Assembly: GCA_028287745.1 (NCBI GenBank)
Contig: JAQBPB010000131.1
Location: 1-60,705, forward strand
Direction of reading: 5' to 3'
Length of the DNA: 60,705 bases
Source: Chloroflexota bacterium
GTDB lineage: Bacteria; Chloroflexota; Chloroflexia; Chloroheliales; Chloroheliaceae
Part shown: positions 23,709-32,576 of the stretch, in pieces
Layout of the letters: each line of letters opens with the position of its first letter
Numbering within the stretch: the stretch's first letter is position 1
Notes under the pieces: generated by a model
Database searches by the model: none
Seen by the model: the letters and a program-made list of their open reading frames with translations, nothing else
Told to the model about the DNA's origin: nothing
Made by a program: the position numbers and the translations under genes

Positions 23709-23997
23709 AGTCCCCTCATTTTCCTGTTGATATATTTTAGGCCCAAAGGCGGTAATTAGTTCTGGCAAGCTTTAATGCTTCAAAATCCGTGCCAATGTTG
23801 TTATAACCTGGCTTTATTATAAGCCTTGTGGCAAGGGAGTTCGCAAGGAGATAACCAACCATGTTCCTGAGACGTGCTGGTGAGGTTTATCCACAATAGA
23901 CTTTACATAAATTACAATATATTGTGGTTAAGCGGTAAAATAGGAACTACTAATAGACGAATTTCAAAAAGAATTTCAAAAACATATCCCAATGCTA
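23709..23997. other. Intergenic region with a DnaA-box match
   Basis: TTATCCACA at 23887-23895 is a perfect DnaA-box match, followed 30 bp on by TTGTGGTTAAGCGGTAAAAT, which resembles the dyad before parA and the iteron half-site. A 12-codon ORF (ATG 23860) with AAGGAG upstream overlaps the box. A single box has little meaning on its own. Confidence 0.35.
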
Positions 23998-24025
23998 TTG
24001 ACATATCCCTAAATTGGTGTACAAT
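23998..24025 (+). promoter_or_regulatory. Strong promoter of the candidate RNA
   Basis: TTGACA (23998-24003), 16-bp spacer, TACAAT (24020-24025). It is one of the closest matches to the sigma-70 consensus in the window and has no coding start within the next 290 bp. Confidence 0.75.
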
Positions 24026-24031
24026 AGAACC

Positions 24032-24303
24032 ATAGAAACAAACAACTTGCAGGGCAGTTATCCAGACCGGAAGGACTGCAAACAGCTACCAGAGCAAATT
24101 AACAATTAAAAGTTGGGTAATTAAACGGGTGCCGACCATAACAGGAAGGCCGTCCCGTAAGAGCAGCCAGAGTGGCAAAATTAGGGGTGTCACTCTAGCC
24201 GGGTTAACCGGTCGAAAGCTGTTTTTGGAATGACTACCCTCCTTCCGCGCGGCCATAAGGCCACAAAGAGCAGTCGCAGTTCCGGCGACTGCTCCTTTTT
24301 TTT
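24032..24303 (+). ncRNA. Candidate structured non-coding RNA or riboswitch-like leader, about 270 nt
   Basis: It runs from the promoter to a strong terminator (GAGCAGTCGC / GCGACTGCTC, 24268-24294, then eight T). It has no credible ORF and many possible stems: TTGCAG/CTGCAA near the 5' end; ACGGG/CCCGT bracketing about 30 nt; AGAGTGGCA/TGTCACTCT (one G-U pair) around a 10-nt loop; and GGCC-ATAA-GGCC. I could not match it to SRP RNA, RNase P, tmRNA or a riboswitch I know. It lies about 115 bp before an MFS transporter, so it may be a transcription-attenuating leader of that gene, or an independent RNA. Confidence 0.55.
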
Positions 24304-24419
24304 ATACTCCTTTAATTTAATTAAAAATAAGCCATTTATACAATGACAATACCCATTCTTTCGATCATAATAGGTTGGTGTCTATTATTGGTAATCATTT
24401 CAATACAAGCGAGAAGTAG

Positions 24420-25730
24420 TTGAACCTCAAGTACAAACGAAACCCGGTAGAAGATGGGACGGCCGGACCTCCACCGGGTATCGAAAACGAAAATTACCGG
24501 GCTAAACGCAAAAGCCTGTGGTCCGATAAACATATTGCCAGTTTAATCATAGCGGTGGGTATCTCTTACCTGGGTTTTGGCCTGGTTTCGCCCCTGCGTA
24601 CCCTCTACGCCCGCGCAGAAGGCGCCAGCGGTGGCGAAGTCGGCCTGATGGGCGCGGCGTTTCTTTTCTCCGGTTTTGTATTCTTGTTTCCGTTTGGCTG
24701 GTTGAGCGACCGGGTAAACCGGATTGCCCTGATTAATGGCGGGCTGCTGGCTCACATGGTTATTACCTTGCTTTATTCGGTGACTACCAGCGGCGAATTA
24801 TTTATTATCCTGCGCTTTGCCGAAGGTATTTCAGCGGCGGCGGTAATGCCCGCGGCCAGGGCAACCCTGGCCGATTTAATTCCAAAAGGCCGTAACGGTG
24901 AAGGGTTTGGCCTGATGGGCGCGGCCATAACTTTTGGCATGCTGGGTGGACCGCCGGTAGGTACTTTCCTGGCCGAAGGCTTTGGCTACACGCTAGCTTA
25001 CTGGTTGGCCGCCGGTATGTTTGTGCCCGCGATAGTCCTCGTACTTTATACTTTCCGGGATTACCACCGGGTTAACCCCCAACCGCAACCAGACCCGGAC
25101 GCCCAGCCGCAAGCCCGGCTGGAGGGCACAGGTGCTAAAGACACCGAGAGCCTGTGGACCGTCCCGCTGGTGATGGGCTGTCTGTTCCGGGTAGCCCTGG
25201 GTATCGGGCCGGGCCTGGCTATAACGGTCTGGAGCATTTATATGCAAGACCTGGGTTTTTCCCTGGTCCTGATCGGCTGGACCTATACGGTTTACGCTAT
25301 CCCGATGCTGCTGGTCGGGCCGAGTGCCGGGCGTTTTTCCGACCGTTACGGGCGCTTGTTGATGATGTTCGGTGGCGGTTTATTACTGGGCCTGATGTGG
25401 GTTGTCTATGGCTTTGTAACAACTTTTATTATGTTTGTGCTGCTGGGTATTGCCGAAGGAGCGCTTGATGCGGTGGCCCGTAGCGCCAATGACGGCTACA
25501 TGGCCGACCACTCCCCGGCTAGCAAGCGCGGAAAGGCCCAGGCTATCTTTAACGCCGCTACCCAGTTCGGCAGCCTGTTTGGCGCGGTCGCCGGTGGTTT
25601 CCTGTACGAGGTAGATAAAACCTTTCCTTTTATCATCCTGGGCTTTTTCCAGTTCTTTTTAACCCTGGTATGTATGGTTATCCTGCTGCTATTCCAGCGC
25701 AAATCCGCCCGGCAGGCTTTCCAGGCTTAA
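24420..25730 (+). CDS. Major facilitator superfamily transporter
   Basis: A 436-residue protein with twelve predicted helices in two six-helix halves split by a polar loop (about 215-240; PQPQPDPDAQPQAR). The MFS motif A-like loop is FGWLSDRVNR in the first half and AGRFSDRYGR in the second. LRFAEGISAAAVMPAARATLADL is motif B/C-like, suggesting an efflux-type member. The substrate is unknown. It begins with TTG close to a GAGAAG; the N-terminal 40 residues are polar and could be partly untranslated. Its leader may include the structured RNA upstream. Confidence 0.92.
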   Translation: MNLKYKRNPVEDGTAGPPPGIENENYRAKRKSLWSDKHIASLIIAVGISYLGFGLVSPLRTLYARAEGASGGEVGLMGAAFLFSGFVFLFPFGWLSDRVNRIALINGGLLAHMVITLLYSVTTSGELFIILRFAEGISAAAVMPAARATLADLIPKGRNGEGFGLMGAAITFGMLGGPPVGTFLAEGFGYTLAYWLAAGMFVPAIVLVLYTFRDYHRVNPQPQPDPDAQPQARLEGTGAKDTESLWTVPLVMGCLFRVALGIGPGLAITVWSIYMQDLGFSLVLIGWTYTVYAIPMLLVGPSAGRFSDRYGRLLMMFGGGLLLGLMWVVYGFVTTFIMFVLLGIAEGALDAVARSANDGYMADHSPASKRGKAQAIFNAATQFGSLFGAVAGGFLYEVDKTFPFIILGFFQFFLTLVCMVILLLFQRKSARQAFQA

Positions 25731-25774
25731 AAGGGATTTTCAAATAAAATCGGGATAAACTAAATACATAGTCA

Positions 25775-25804
25775 GGCCGCTAATCAGTCAATTAGCGGCC
25801 TTTT
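25775..25804. terminator. Terminator between MFS gene and glf
   Basis: A 10-bp perfect stem GGCCGCTAAT / ATTAGCGGCC with a 6-nt loop, followed by TTTTATTT. It serves the MFS gene and, weakly, the convergent glf gene. Confidence 0.88.
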
Positions 25805-25809
25805 ATTTA

Positions 25810-27126
25810 TTAATTGGCGGTATCCGTTGGGTGCTGGGGGTGCCCGTTACCGTTGTGCGAACCGTTGGTAAGCCCGTGCTTGTTAACCTGTAGCGGTTCT
25901 TCCATCAGCTTATCAAAAGCTTTGCCGCTCTGGTAGTCCGCGCTGGTCGCCACCAGGGTGGTAGGCACTTCGGTCTTCTTGAAACCGGGCGAGAAAGTTA
26001 CCAGTGGCAAATTTTCTTTTGTGGAGCTGCTGCCGTGGCTAATCTTGCGGTAGAGTGTCAGGGCCTGGGCCACTACCTGGTCCATGTTGTAATATTTATA
26101 GGTGCCCAGCCGTCCGGCGAAATAGACTTTTTCGGTCGCGTCCGCCAGGGCTTTGTATTTCTTGTAAAGCAGGCCGTTTTCCGGGCGGGGCACCGGGTAG
26201 TATGGGTCACCTTCCGCCTTCGGGAACTCGTACACAATCGAGGTCTTGCGGTGTTCCTGGCCGGTCAGGTACTTAAATTCCGTAACGCGGGTGTAGGCAT
26301 TGTCGTTGGGGTAATTGATTACCGGGGCCGGTTGGTAGACGGCCTTATCGTGCGTTTCAAATTTGAAGTCCAGCGACCGGTAAGGCAATTTACCATAGCA
26401 GTAGTCGAAGTATTCGTCTACCGGGCCGGTATAGATTATTTCTTTAAAAGCGACATAATTTATGATTTCCCGGTAGTCGGTATTGACCATTATTTTGATA
26501 TTGGGGTGGTTCAAAATATTTTCGAACATCCGGGTATAGCCTTGTAAGGGCATGGCCTGGTAAGTATCGGTAAAATAGCGGTCGTCCCGGTTGGTCCGGG
26601 TTGGCACCCTGGCCGTGACCGAGGCATCTAACTCGGAGGGGTCACAGCCCCACTGTTTGCGGGTGTAGCCCCGGAAAAACTTTTCATATAGTTCCCGGCC
26701 CACCTTACTGACAACTACATCTTCCGAGGTCCGGATGTGCTCGCGGGGTTCGGCCAGGGAAGCCAGGAAGTCATTGACTTCCAGCGCGTTCAGGTTTAAC
26801 CCATAAAGTTTATTTATTGTATCCAGGTTGATCGGCATGGGTACCAGTTGCCCGTCAACCTGGGCCTGGACTCTATGCTGGTAGGGCCGCCAGCTGGTGA
26901 ATTGGGAAAGGTAGTCGAAGACTTCGGCCGAGTTAGTATGAAAAATGTGTGGGCCGTACTTGTGAATCAGGATACCGTTGTCATCATAAAAATCAAAGGC
27001 ATTACCGGCAATATGATTCCGCTTATCAATAATCAAAACCTTTTTATTATCCTGCGTAGCCAATCGCTCTGCCAGGACACTCCCGGCAAAGCCCGCGCCA
27101 ACAATCAAATAGTCAAATGGTTTCAT
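25810..27126 (-). CDS. glf: UDP-galactopyranose mutase
   Basis: A 438-residue flavoenzyme that converts UDP-galactopyranose to UDP-galactofuranose for cell-surface glycans. The dinucleotide fold is YLIVGAGFAGSVLAERLA. Further signatures are NHIAGNAFDFYD, GPHIFHTN, the FFRGYTRKQWG block and DRYFTDTYQAMP, and the C-terminal FAD-binding part has YYNMDQVVAQAL. A polar tail of about 75 residues past the family end is unusual. ATG at 27126 is chosen because GGA lies 8 nt upstream and it gives the normal MKPFDYLIVG start; an upstream Met lies inside a 15-bp tandem repeat. It is divergent from a glycosyltransferase gene. Confidence 0.95.
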   Translation of the reverse strand: MKPFDYLIVGAGFAGSVLAERLATQDNKKVLIIDKRNHIAGNAFDFYDDNGILIHKYGPHIFHTNSAEVFDYLSQFTSWRPYQHRVQAQVDGQLVPMPINLDTINKLYGLNLNALEVNDFLASLAEPREHIRTSEDVVVSKVGRELYEKFFRGYTRKQWGCDPSELDASVTARVPTRTNRDDRYFTDTYQAMPLQGYTRMFENILNHPNIKIMVNTDYREIINYVAFKEIIYTGPVDEYFDYCYGKLPYRSLDFKFETHDKAVYQPAPVINYPNDNAYTRVTEFKYLTGQEHRKTSIVYEFPKAEGDPYYPVPRPENGLLYKKYKALADATEKVYFAGRLGTYKYYNMDQVVAQALTLYRKISHGSSSTKENLPLVTFSPGFKKTEVPTTLVATSADYQSGKAFDKLMEEPLQVNKHGLTNGSHNGNGHPQHPTDTAN

Positions 27127-27134
27127 ACACTTTT

Positions 27135-27164
27135 CCAACTTTCTACTTTCCAACTTTCTACTTT
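27135..27164. repeat. 15-bp tandem duplication before glf
   Basis: Two exact copies of CCAACTTTCTACTTT (27135-27149, 27150-27164) lie in the glf leader. A change in copy number would shift the distance between promoter and start codon. Confidence 0.85.
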
Positions 27165-27750
27165 ATCGGCTCCATGCCCATAATCTTTTACACTGACCAC
27201 CTGTGAAATGCTTCAGCAAAAGAAATTTCACCTGTTTGCTAAGGAGTTATTCAGATCTATTAAGATATTTAACCAACTGCTTCAAATAAATCAAAAATTT
27301 ATATAAACTAACAGACACCGAAAAAAGAAGCTAATGCCTGTTCAGCTTTGAATTGGCTTTATGGGATAAACCGGAAACCGGTCGGTTTTATTTATTTTAT
27401 TGAGTAGATTTCAACACTTGACCCGCTGACAACCAGGGGAAGCAAATTAGGGAGGTACCACTTCATTGGATAGCACCCCGTGTCTAAATAAAGCCATTAC
27501 TTTTATTCAGGCTGCACTTTCTTAATATGCAATTTGTTTGCCACCAATTGATAATTTATCTTGAAAAAACGTATTCATTAGACAATAGTATTAGTCGGAA
27601 GACCACATTAATCCTAATAGGATCTGTCAAACAGTTCATTCTTACTATTTTTGCAGGTTCGATTTTTGCATGTAATAAGGTGGTTTAAAGTGTGATGTTA
27701 AAAGGTTTAGTGCTGTAACGGTTTACCGGTTATTTTGAAAGAGGAAAAAA
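27165..27750. other. Intergenic region between glf and glycosyltransferase
   Basis: An AT-rich stretch of about 585 bp that must hold two divergent promoters. ATCCTAATAGGAT at 27610-27622 is a short palindrome. I see no gene, RNA or long repeat in it. Confidence 0.5.
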
Positions 27751-28893
27751 TTGGATAGTTTGATCTGTTTCAGTCATCTTCGCTGGGATTTTGTCTGGCA
27801 GCGCCCCCAGCATTTGCTTTCGCGGTTAGCCAGGGATTTCAAAATTTATTTTGTCGAAGAACCGATTACTTCAACCCAGGCTCAAGAACCTTTTATTGAG
27901 ACTTTTCCGGGGGCAGGCAGTTCTAATATAGAGATAGTGCGGCTGGTGCAACCTTCCAAAGAAGATTATTGGATTGGTCACGGCAATCCCCAGACCCAGG
28001 TTACTTACAACCAACTCTTAAGCCAGTTCTTACAGGAGCGCGCAATTAAAGAGCCGCTAATCTGGTTTTATACCCCGATGGCCCTGGATTTCTTGAGTCT
28101 TTTTCCTGACTATAAACTGCTCATTTATGATGTAATGGACCAGTTAGCCGCCTTTAAGGGCGCACCGGTGGAACTGGTTGACCGGGAAAAAGAACTCTTA
28201 AGGCGCGCCGATATAGTCCTTACCGGGGGCTTAAGCCTCTACCGGAGTAAATTGCCTTTTAACCCTGAGACCTATCTATTCCCAAGCGGGGTTGAGATTG
28301 AGCATTTCGCGACAGCCGCTAACCAGGCTAATGTCACCCGCCCGGCCGAATTGGAAGGGCTTAAGGGGCCTATCCTGGGCTATTATGGGGTTATTGACGA
28401 GCGGTTCGACCTGGAACTTTTGCGCCATTTGGCCCAGTCGCGGCCGGATTGGACCATCCTCCTGATCGGCCCGGTCTTAAAGATTGACGAGGCGGATTTA
28501 CCCCAATCGGCTAACTTGCACTACCTGGGCATGCATAGTTATGCCGAGTTACCGTCTTACCTGGCCTTTTTCGATGTGGCGCTGGTACCTTTTGCCCTGA
28601 ACGAAGCTACTCAATATCTCAGCCCGACTAAAACCCTGGAATACCTGGCCGCCGGAAAGCCGGTAGTGTCCACCCCAATCAACGATATCGTGGAACTATA
28701 CGGCGAGGTAGTAAAAGTGGCCCACACCCCGGCCGAATTTGTCAGCCAGGTTGAAGCAGCCCTGGCGGCTGACCCGGCAGTTATTCTCCCCCGGGCAAAG
28801 GAGATTTTAAGCCAGGCGACCTGGGACAGTATAGCTGAGAAAATAAAAGGGCTGTTTGTGCAAAAAATAAATAGCCTTCCGCTCAAGTCTTAG
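27751..28893 (+). CDS. Glycosyltransferase, GT4-like (GT-B fold)
   Basis: A 380-residue protein. It opens with ICFSHLRWDFVWQRPQHLLSRLA, a start seen in family 1/4 glycosyltransferases that act on surface polysaccharide. It has ADIVLTGGLSLYRSK at the domain joint, LGYYGVIDERFDLELL, and the C-terminal nucleotide-sugar motif FDVALVPF ... SPTKTLEYLAAGKPVVSTP with the usual acidic spot replaced by Pro-Thr-Lys. It begins with TTG, with GAGG about 7 nt upstream. Beside glf it may transfer galactofuranose or another sugar; the donor is inferred only. Confidence 0.9.
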   Translation: MDSLICFSHLRWDFVWQRPQHLLSRLARDFKIYFVEEPITSTQAQEPFIETFPGAGSSNIEIVRLVQPSKEDYWIGHGNPQTQVTYNQLLSQFLQERAIKEPLIWFYTPMALDFLSLFPDYKLLIYDVMDQLAAFKGAPVELVDREKELLRRADIVLTGGLSLYRSKLPFNPETYLFPSGVEIEHFATAANQANVTRPAELEGLKGPILGYYGVIDERFDLELLRHLAQSRPDWTILLIGPVLKIDEADLPQSANLHYLGMHSYAELPSYLAFFDVALVPFALNEATQYLSPTKTLEYLAAGKPVVSTPINDIVELYGEVVKVAHTPAEFVSQVEAALAADPAVILPRAKEILSQATWDSIAEKIKGLFVQKINSLPLKS

Positions 28894-28961
28894 TTCTTAT
28901 GCACGGCAGGCGGGGCAAGCATTGGTTGGTGCCTCTTGTCCCGCCCAAATTAGCCTTGCCG

Positions 28962-30296
28962 TTAAAGTGAAGCAACCTCGCCTACACTGTCGGCAGCATT
29001 GTTTTTCAGGTCACGATACGCCGCTACAACCTCGGTTTCCACGCGGCTCAACCGCCCATCCGGTTCGGGATGTAATTCCCAAAGGCCGACCGGGTGAATA
29101 TGGTCCCGCTCTCTCAAAGCCAGGTCCCAATTCATATGGTCTATCGCGGGCCACCAGGTATAACCTATCACGGGGATACCGGCGGCCCTGGCGCGCTTTA
29201 CTTCCTGGACAGTGTAGCGCAGGAAAAGAGTTTTGTGTTCGTTAAGCCCACAGTAATCTATCTCGGTAATCATCAAGGGCCGGTTGTAACGCTCGCGGAA
29301 CAGCTCTAGCATCCCGGTAAGTCCCACCGGAAGGTCGGCCAGTTGATTTACCCTGGCGCTATCATTGGTCTTTGAGAAGTGATGCACGATGCTAAAGCCG
29401 TGGTCCCGGTGCTGGATAAGTTCATTTTCACGCCGGTTGAGCCAGACTTCGCAGTGGGGATAGTAATCCACCCCGATTACGTCCAGATTAATCGCATTTT
29501 CGGCGAACCAGGCCAGATCACTATCGCTCATGCCGTGCGTGGCTAACCAGTCGGAAAGGGGATGGTCTTTTCTCACCTGGCCGCTGACCAGGTCCAGGAA
29601 AAGGAACCGCCGTTCGTTCCGCAGCCAGATTTCTTTTTGCACAAAGGGATCCGGGTTTTTAGCCGCATAATGCTCAGCCGCTTCGACATGGATCATTTGC
29701 GCCTCGGGGACTTCTTGCAGGACCGCCCGGGTTGATTGGACTATTTGCCGCCCGATATTATTAACCAGCCGGACATAATTATCCAGGCCCTTCCAGTAAG
29801 GGGGCCAGTGTCCAAAATCACCCCCGAAAAGGGCTGAAATGAGCGGTTCGTTATGGGGCGTATAAAACTTGGCCTGGCGTCCGTAACGCCGGGCTACCCG
29901 GTTAAAATATTCGGCGGCGTAATCGGGAAAGTCGAGGTTGCCAAAGCTATCCTGTAGCCAGGCTGGTGTGCCAAATTGAATCGGGTTAAGGACCAAGTCA
30001 AGCCCTAATTCTTCGGCTTTCGCCATCACCCGGTCGGCCCAGCGCCAATCATAGCGCCCCGGGGCCGGGTTTAGCCTGTACCAGGGCAAGGTATAGCGTA
30101 TCCGGGTTAAATCAAGGCGCTGGCGGACCTGCTCAAGGTCCTGCTGCCAGTTGGCGTAATGCTGGGTCCATTCGTACTCATCAGCCCCGATTTCCGGAAT
30201 ATTTGAACCCTCAAAACCGGTCATCCACCAGAAGCCATTCGCGGTCATCCCATCCTGGATTTGCTCCCTGGGCGTTGCAATTGTTTGACTTTGCAT
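28962..30296 (-). CDS. Glycoside hydrolase, GH1-like (clan GH-A)
   Basis: A 444-residue TIM-barrel enzyme. TPHNEP (about 146-151) gives the acid/base Glu150 after the conserved Asn, and LMITEIDY gives the nucleophile Glu345. YGRQAKFYTPHNEP, VIGVDYYPH and YTWWPAIDHMNW fit family 1 or a close clan GH-A family; the chain is close to the 450-470 of typical beta-glucosidases. No signal peptide, so it acts in the cytoplasm. AAGGAAGG lies just before the ATG. It sits beside glf and the glycosyltransferase and may share a glycan pathway. Substrate not readable. Confidence 0.88.
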   Translation of the reverse strand: MQSQTIATPREQIQDGMTANGFWWMTGFEGSNIPEIGADEYEWTQHYANWQQDLEQVRQRLDLTRIRYTLPWYRLNPAPGRYDWRWADRVMAKAEELGLDLVLNPIQFGTPAWLQDSFGNLDFPDYAAEYFNRVARRYGRQAKFYTPHNEPLISALFGGDFGHWPPYWKGLDNYVRLVNNIGRQIVQSTRAVLQEVPEAQMIHVEAAEHYAAKNPDPFVQKEIWLRNERRFLFLDLVSGQVRKDHPLSDWLATHGMSDSDLAWFAENAINLDVIGVDYYPHCEVWLNRRENELIQHRDHGFSIVHHFSKTNDSARVNQLADLPVGLTGMLELFRERYNRPLMITEIDYCGLNEHKTLFLRYTVQEVKRARAAGIPVIGYTWWPAIDHMNWDLALRERDHIHPVGLWELHPEPDGRLSRVETEVVAAYRDLKNNAADSVGEVASL

Positions 30297-30618
30297 TTAA
30301 CCTTCCTTACTTGGGATTTTCGCCTGGCATAATCGTTTTTGGGGTGATGTTCCACGCTTTATTTAGACTGTAAAACGAAAGTCATATTTATAACTTGCCT
30401 GATTAGATACTTACTGACCATTACCAGGGCTACATCTTATGGTCATAGCGACCAAAGAATAAGGCAGCAAGGTTTACACCACCATAATTTTATCTGGCGG
30501 GACTTTTTCTATTCGGTTTGTTTTATTAAGAGTCGGGTTGGGAAGCGGGTTGCCAGCTATAAAATTAAAAAGCTCCTTTATCCGATTGGAAAAGGAGCTT
30601 TTTAATTCAGAGAGCGCT
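30297..30618. other. Gap between GH1-like gene and nuo operon
   Basis: It holds only the nuo terminator and, at its left end, the promoter area of the GH1-like gene. No gene is visible. Confidence 0.6.
30565..30605 (-). terminator. Terminator of the nuoABCDEF operon
   Basis: A 15-bp stem (TTAAAAAGCTCCTTT / AAAGGAGCTTTTTAA) around a 10-nt loop, 14 bp past the nuoF stop, with T-rich ends in both directions. It shows that the operon ends at nuoF. Confidence 0.9.
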
Positions 30619-31974
30619 TTAGTGGACTCCGGCCAGTTGTTTTCCGGCGCGAGGACCGACCATACAGGTCTTGTGGGTAATATGGTACTCGAACTCTTCG
30701 CGGAAGAGCTTGAGGGCGCTGTTGTAGGGCACTGGCGCCGAGTCTCCCAGCAGACAGAAGCTCTTACCGGCGATATTGCTGCCCACATCGGTGATCAGTT
30801 CCAGGTCGCCCGGGCGGCCTTCGCCGTTTTCGAGGCGGTGGAGCATCTGGACCAACCACTGGGTGCCTTCCCGGCAGGGCGTACATTTGCCGCAGGATTC
30901 TTCTTTGTAGAACTCGACTAACCGCAGCACCGCTCCGACAATACAGGTCTGGTCGTCAAAAATGACTACCCCGGCCGAACCCTGCATCGAGCCACGCGCC
31001 GCGATACCTTCAAAGTCCATGGGAGTGTCCATTACTTCATCGGTCGGCGCGAGAATCGGGGTGGAAGAACCGCCCGGAATAAAGCATTTAATCTTGCGGC
31101 CTTTCCAGGCCCCGCCGCCCAGTTCGTTAATCAGAGTGCGGAAGGTCGTACCGCATTCCAGTTCGTAGTTGCCAGGCCGTTCGACATGGCCGCTCAGGCA
31201 GTATACGCGGAAGCCTTTGGTCTTTTCGGTGCCAAACTTGGAGTACCATTCCGCGCCTTCACGCATTACGTGCGGCACATTGGAAAGGGTCTCGCAGTTG
31301 TTGATGACGGTTGGGCGGGCGTAGAGACCGGCGACAGCCGGGAAGGGAGGGCGCAAGCGCGGGTAGCCACGTTTACCTTCCAGTGACTCCAGTAAAGCCG
31401 ATTCCTCGCCGCAAATATAAGCCCCGGCCCCGGAGTGGATAACCACTTCGCAGTTAAAACCGGTGCCCAGGATGTTCTTGCCGACTAACCCGGCGGCCCG
31501 GGCTTCTTCTACGGCACGCTTCAAGACGCGGATACCCCGGGCGAATTCACCCCGGCAGTAGATAAAGCCGTGTTCGGACCCGATAGCGTAGCAGGTGATT
31601 AAAACCCCTTCAATCAACTGGTGCGGGTTGTTTTCAATCAGTTCGTGGTCCTTAAAAGTACCCGGCTCCGACTCGTCGGTATTGCAGGTAACGTACTTGG
31701 GACCGCTGACCTTGGGAATAAAGCTCCACTTCATACCGGCCGGGAAGCCTGCACCACCGCGACCGCGCAGGCCGGAGGCCTTTACTTCAGCCACAACCTC
31801 GTCCGGCTGCATGCTAAGGGTCCGTTCCAGGCCCTTGTAACCGCCATTGGCCCGGTATACTTCTAACTTATCGAACCCTGGAATGCCCCGGTGCTTGAGC
31901 AACTGGTACTCAAAAGGCGGTTTGTCCGTCAGAAGCGGCGGGGGCGGTGGGAAAATTTGCTCTTGCTGTGCCAT
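30619..31974 (-). CDS. nuoF: NADH-quinone oxidoreductase subunit F
   Basis: A 451-residue subunit that binds FMN and NADH and starts electron flow in complex I. The NADH/FMN site is GLRGRGGAGFPAGMKWSF; the N3 4Fe-4S cluster ligands are SCGKCTPCREGT with a further Cys near the end (SFCLLGDSAP). It is the last gene of nuoA-F and is followed by a terminator, so nuoG and the membrane arm subunits H-N are coded elsewhere. The ribosome binding site (GAAAGAAAT) is weak. Confidence 0.97.
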   Translation of the reverse strand: MAQQEQIFPPPPPLLTDKPPFEYQLLKHRGIPGFDKLEVYRANGGYKGLERTLSMQPDEVVAEVKASGLRGRGGAGFPAGMKWSFIPKVSGPKYVTCNTDESEPGTFKDHELIENNPHQLIEGVLITCYAIGSEHGFIYCRGEFARGIRVLKRAVEEARAAGLVGKNILGTGFNCEVVIHSGAGAYICGEESALLESLEGKRGYPRLRPPFPAVAGLYARPTVINNCETLSNVPHVMREGAEWYSKFGTEKTKGFRVYCLSGHVERPGNYELECGTTFRTLINELGGGAWKGRKIKCFIPGGSSTPILAPTDEVMDTPMDFEGIAARGSMQGSAGVVIFDDQTCIVGAVLRLVEFYKEESCGKCTPCREGTQWLVQMLHRLENGEGRPGDLELITDVGSNIAGKSFCLLGDSAPVPYNSALKLFREEFEYHITHKTCMVGPRAGKQLAGVH

Positions 31975-32035
31975 ATTTCTTTCTTATTCTAACTCATGAG
32001 CCAGGCGGACGGTTTGCGCCACTGGCCCTGACCCA

Positions 32036-32575
32036 TTAAGGTATATAATAAGGGTTTTCTTTAGCTGTTTTCAGGGTATCCAGGATTTCATCGAGCTGCT
32101 CCGGTTGGACGTTGTACATGTACTCGTCATTTACCTGCAAGCATGGTGCCGCTCCACAGGCCGCCAGGCATTCAATCTTGGAGATTGAAACCTGCCCGTC
32201 ACCGGAAACTTCGTTTAGCCTGGTGCCCAGCCTTTGCAAACCGTGTTGAATCAGTTCATCGGAACCGCGCAGGTAGCAGGAAATGCTGTCACAAATCTTG
32301 ACGTGGAATTTGCCAACCGGGTTCTGGTTGTACATGCGGTAGAAGGTAACAACCTGTTCTACATCGCCCTTCAAGATACCCAGCATTTCGGCTAACTCGG
32401 CCATCGGCTCAACCGGCACAAAGCCGAACTGGGCCTGGACGATATGCAGGGCCGGTAAGATCGCCGAGCGGCTGCTCGGATACTTCTTGACCAGTTCCAC
32501 AATCTCCTGGCGAGTTGCCTCGCTTAACTTATATTCCTGGGATCTAATTTCTAATTTATCCATTTTTTCAATCAC
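32036..32575 (-). CDS. nuoE: NADH-quinone oxidoreductase subunit E
   Basis: A 179-residue thioredoxin-fold subunit with the N1a 2Fe-2S cluster. Ligands are CDSISC and, 36-40 residues on, CLAACGAAPC. N-terminal helices (ILPALHIVQAQFGFVP) are typical. It starts at GTG one base after the nuoD stop; an ATG four codons on is an alternative. It forms the NADH-input module with nuoF. Confidence 0.96.
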   Translation of the reverse strand: MIEKMDKLEIRSQEYKLSEATRQEIVELVKKYPSSRSAILPALHIVQAQFGFVPVEPMAELAEMLGILKGDVEQVVTFYRMYNQNPVGKFHVKICDSISCYLRGSDELIQHGLQRLGTRLNEVSGDGQVSISKIECLAACGAAPCLQVNDEYMYNVQPEQLDEILDTLKTAKENPYYIP

Positions 32576-32576
32576 T

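Noticed and set aside
22854..23759. Plus-strand open frame of about 300 codons
   Set aside because: It is antisense to the thioredoxin-domain gene, whose motifs are unmistakable.
23860..23898. Twelve-codon ORF with AAGGAG upstream as a leader peptide
   Set aside because: It has no regulatory codon run and no gene directly controlled by it; chance is as likely.
24032..24303. SRP RNA or cobalamin riboswitch
   Set aside because: GACCGGAAGGACTGC looks slightly like the SRP helix 8 and part of the middle looks slightly like a cobalamin core, but the invariant bases of both are missing.
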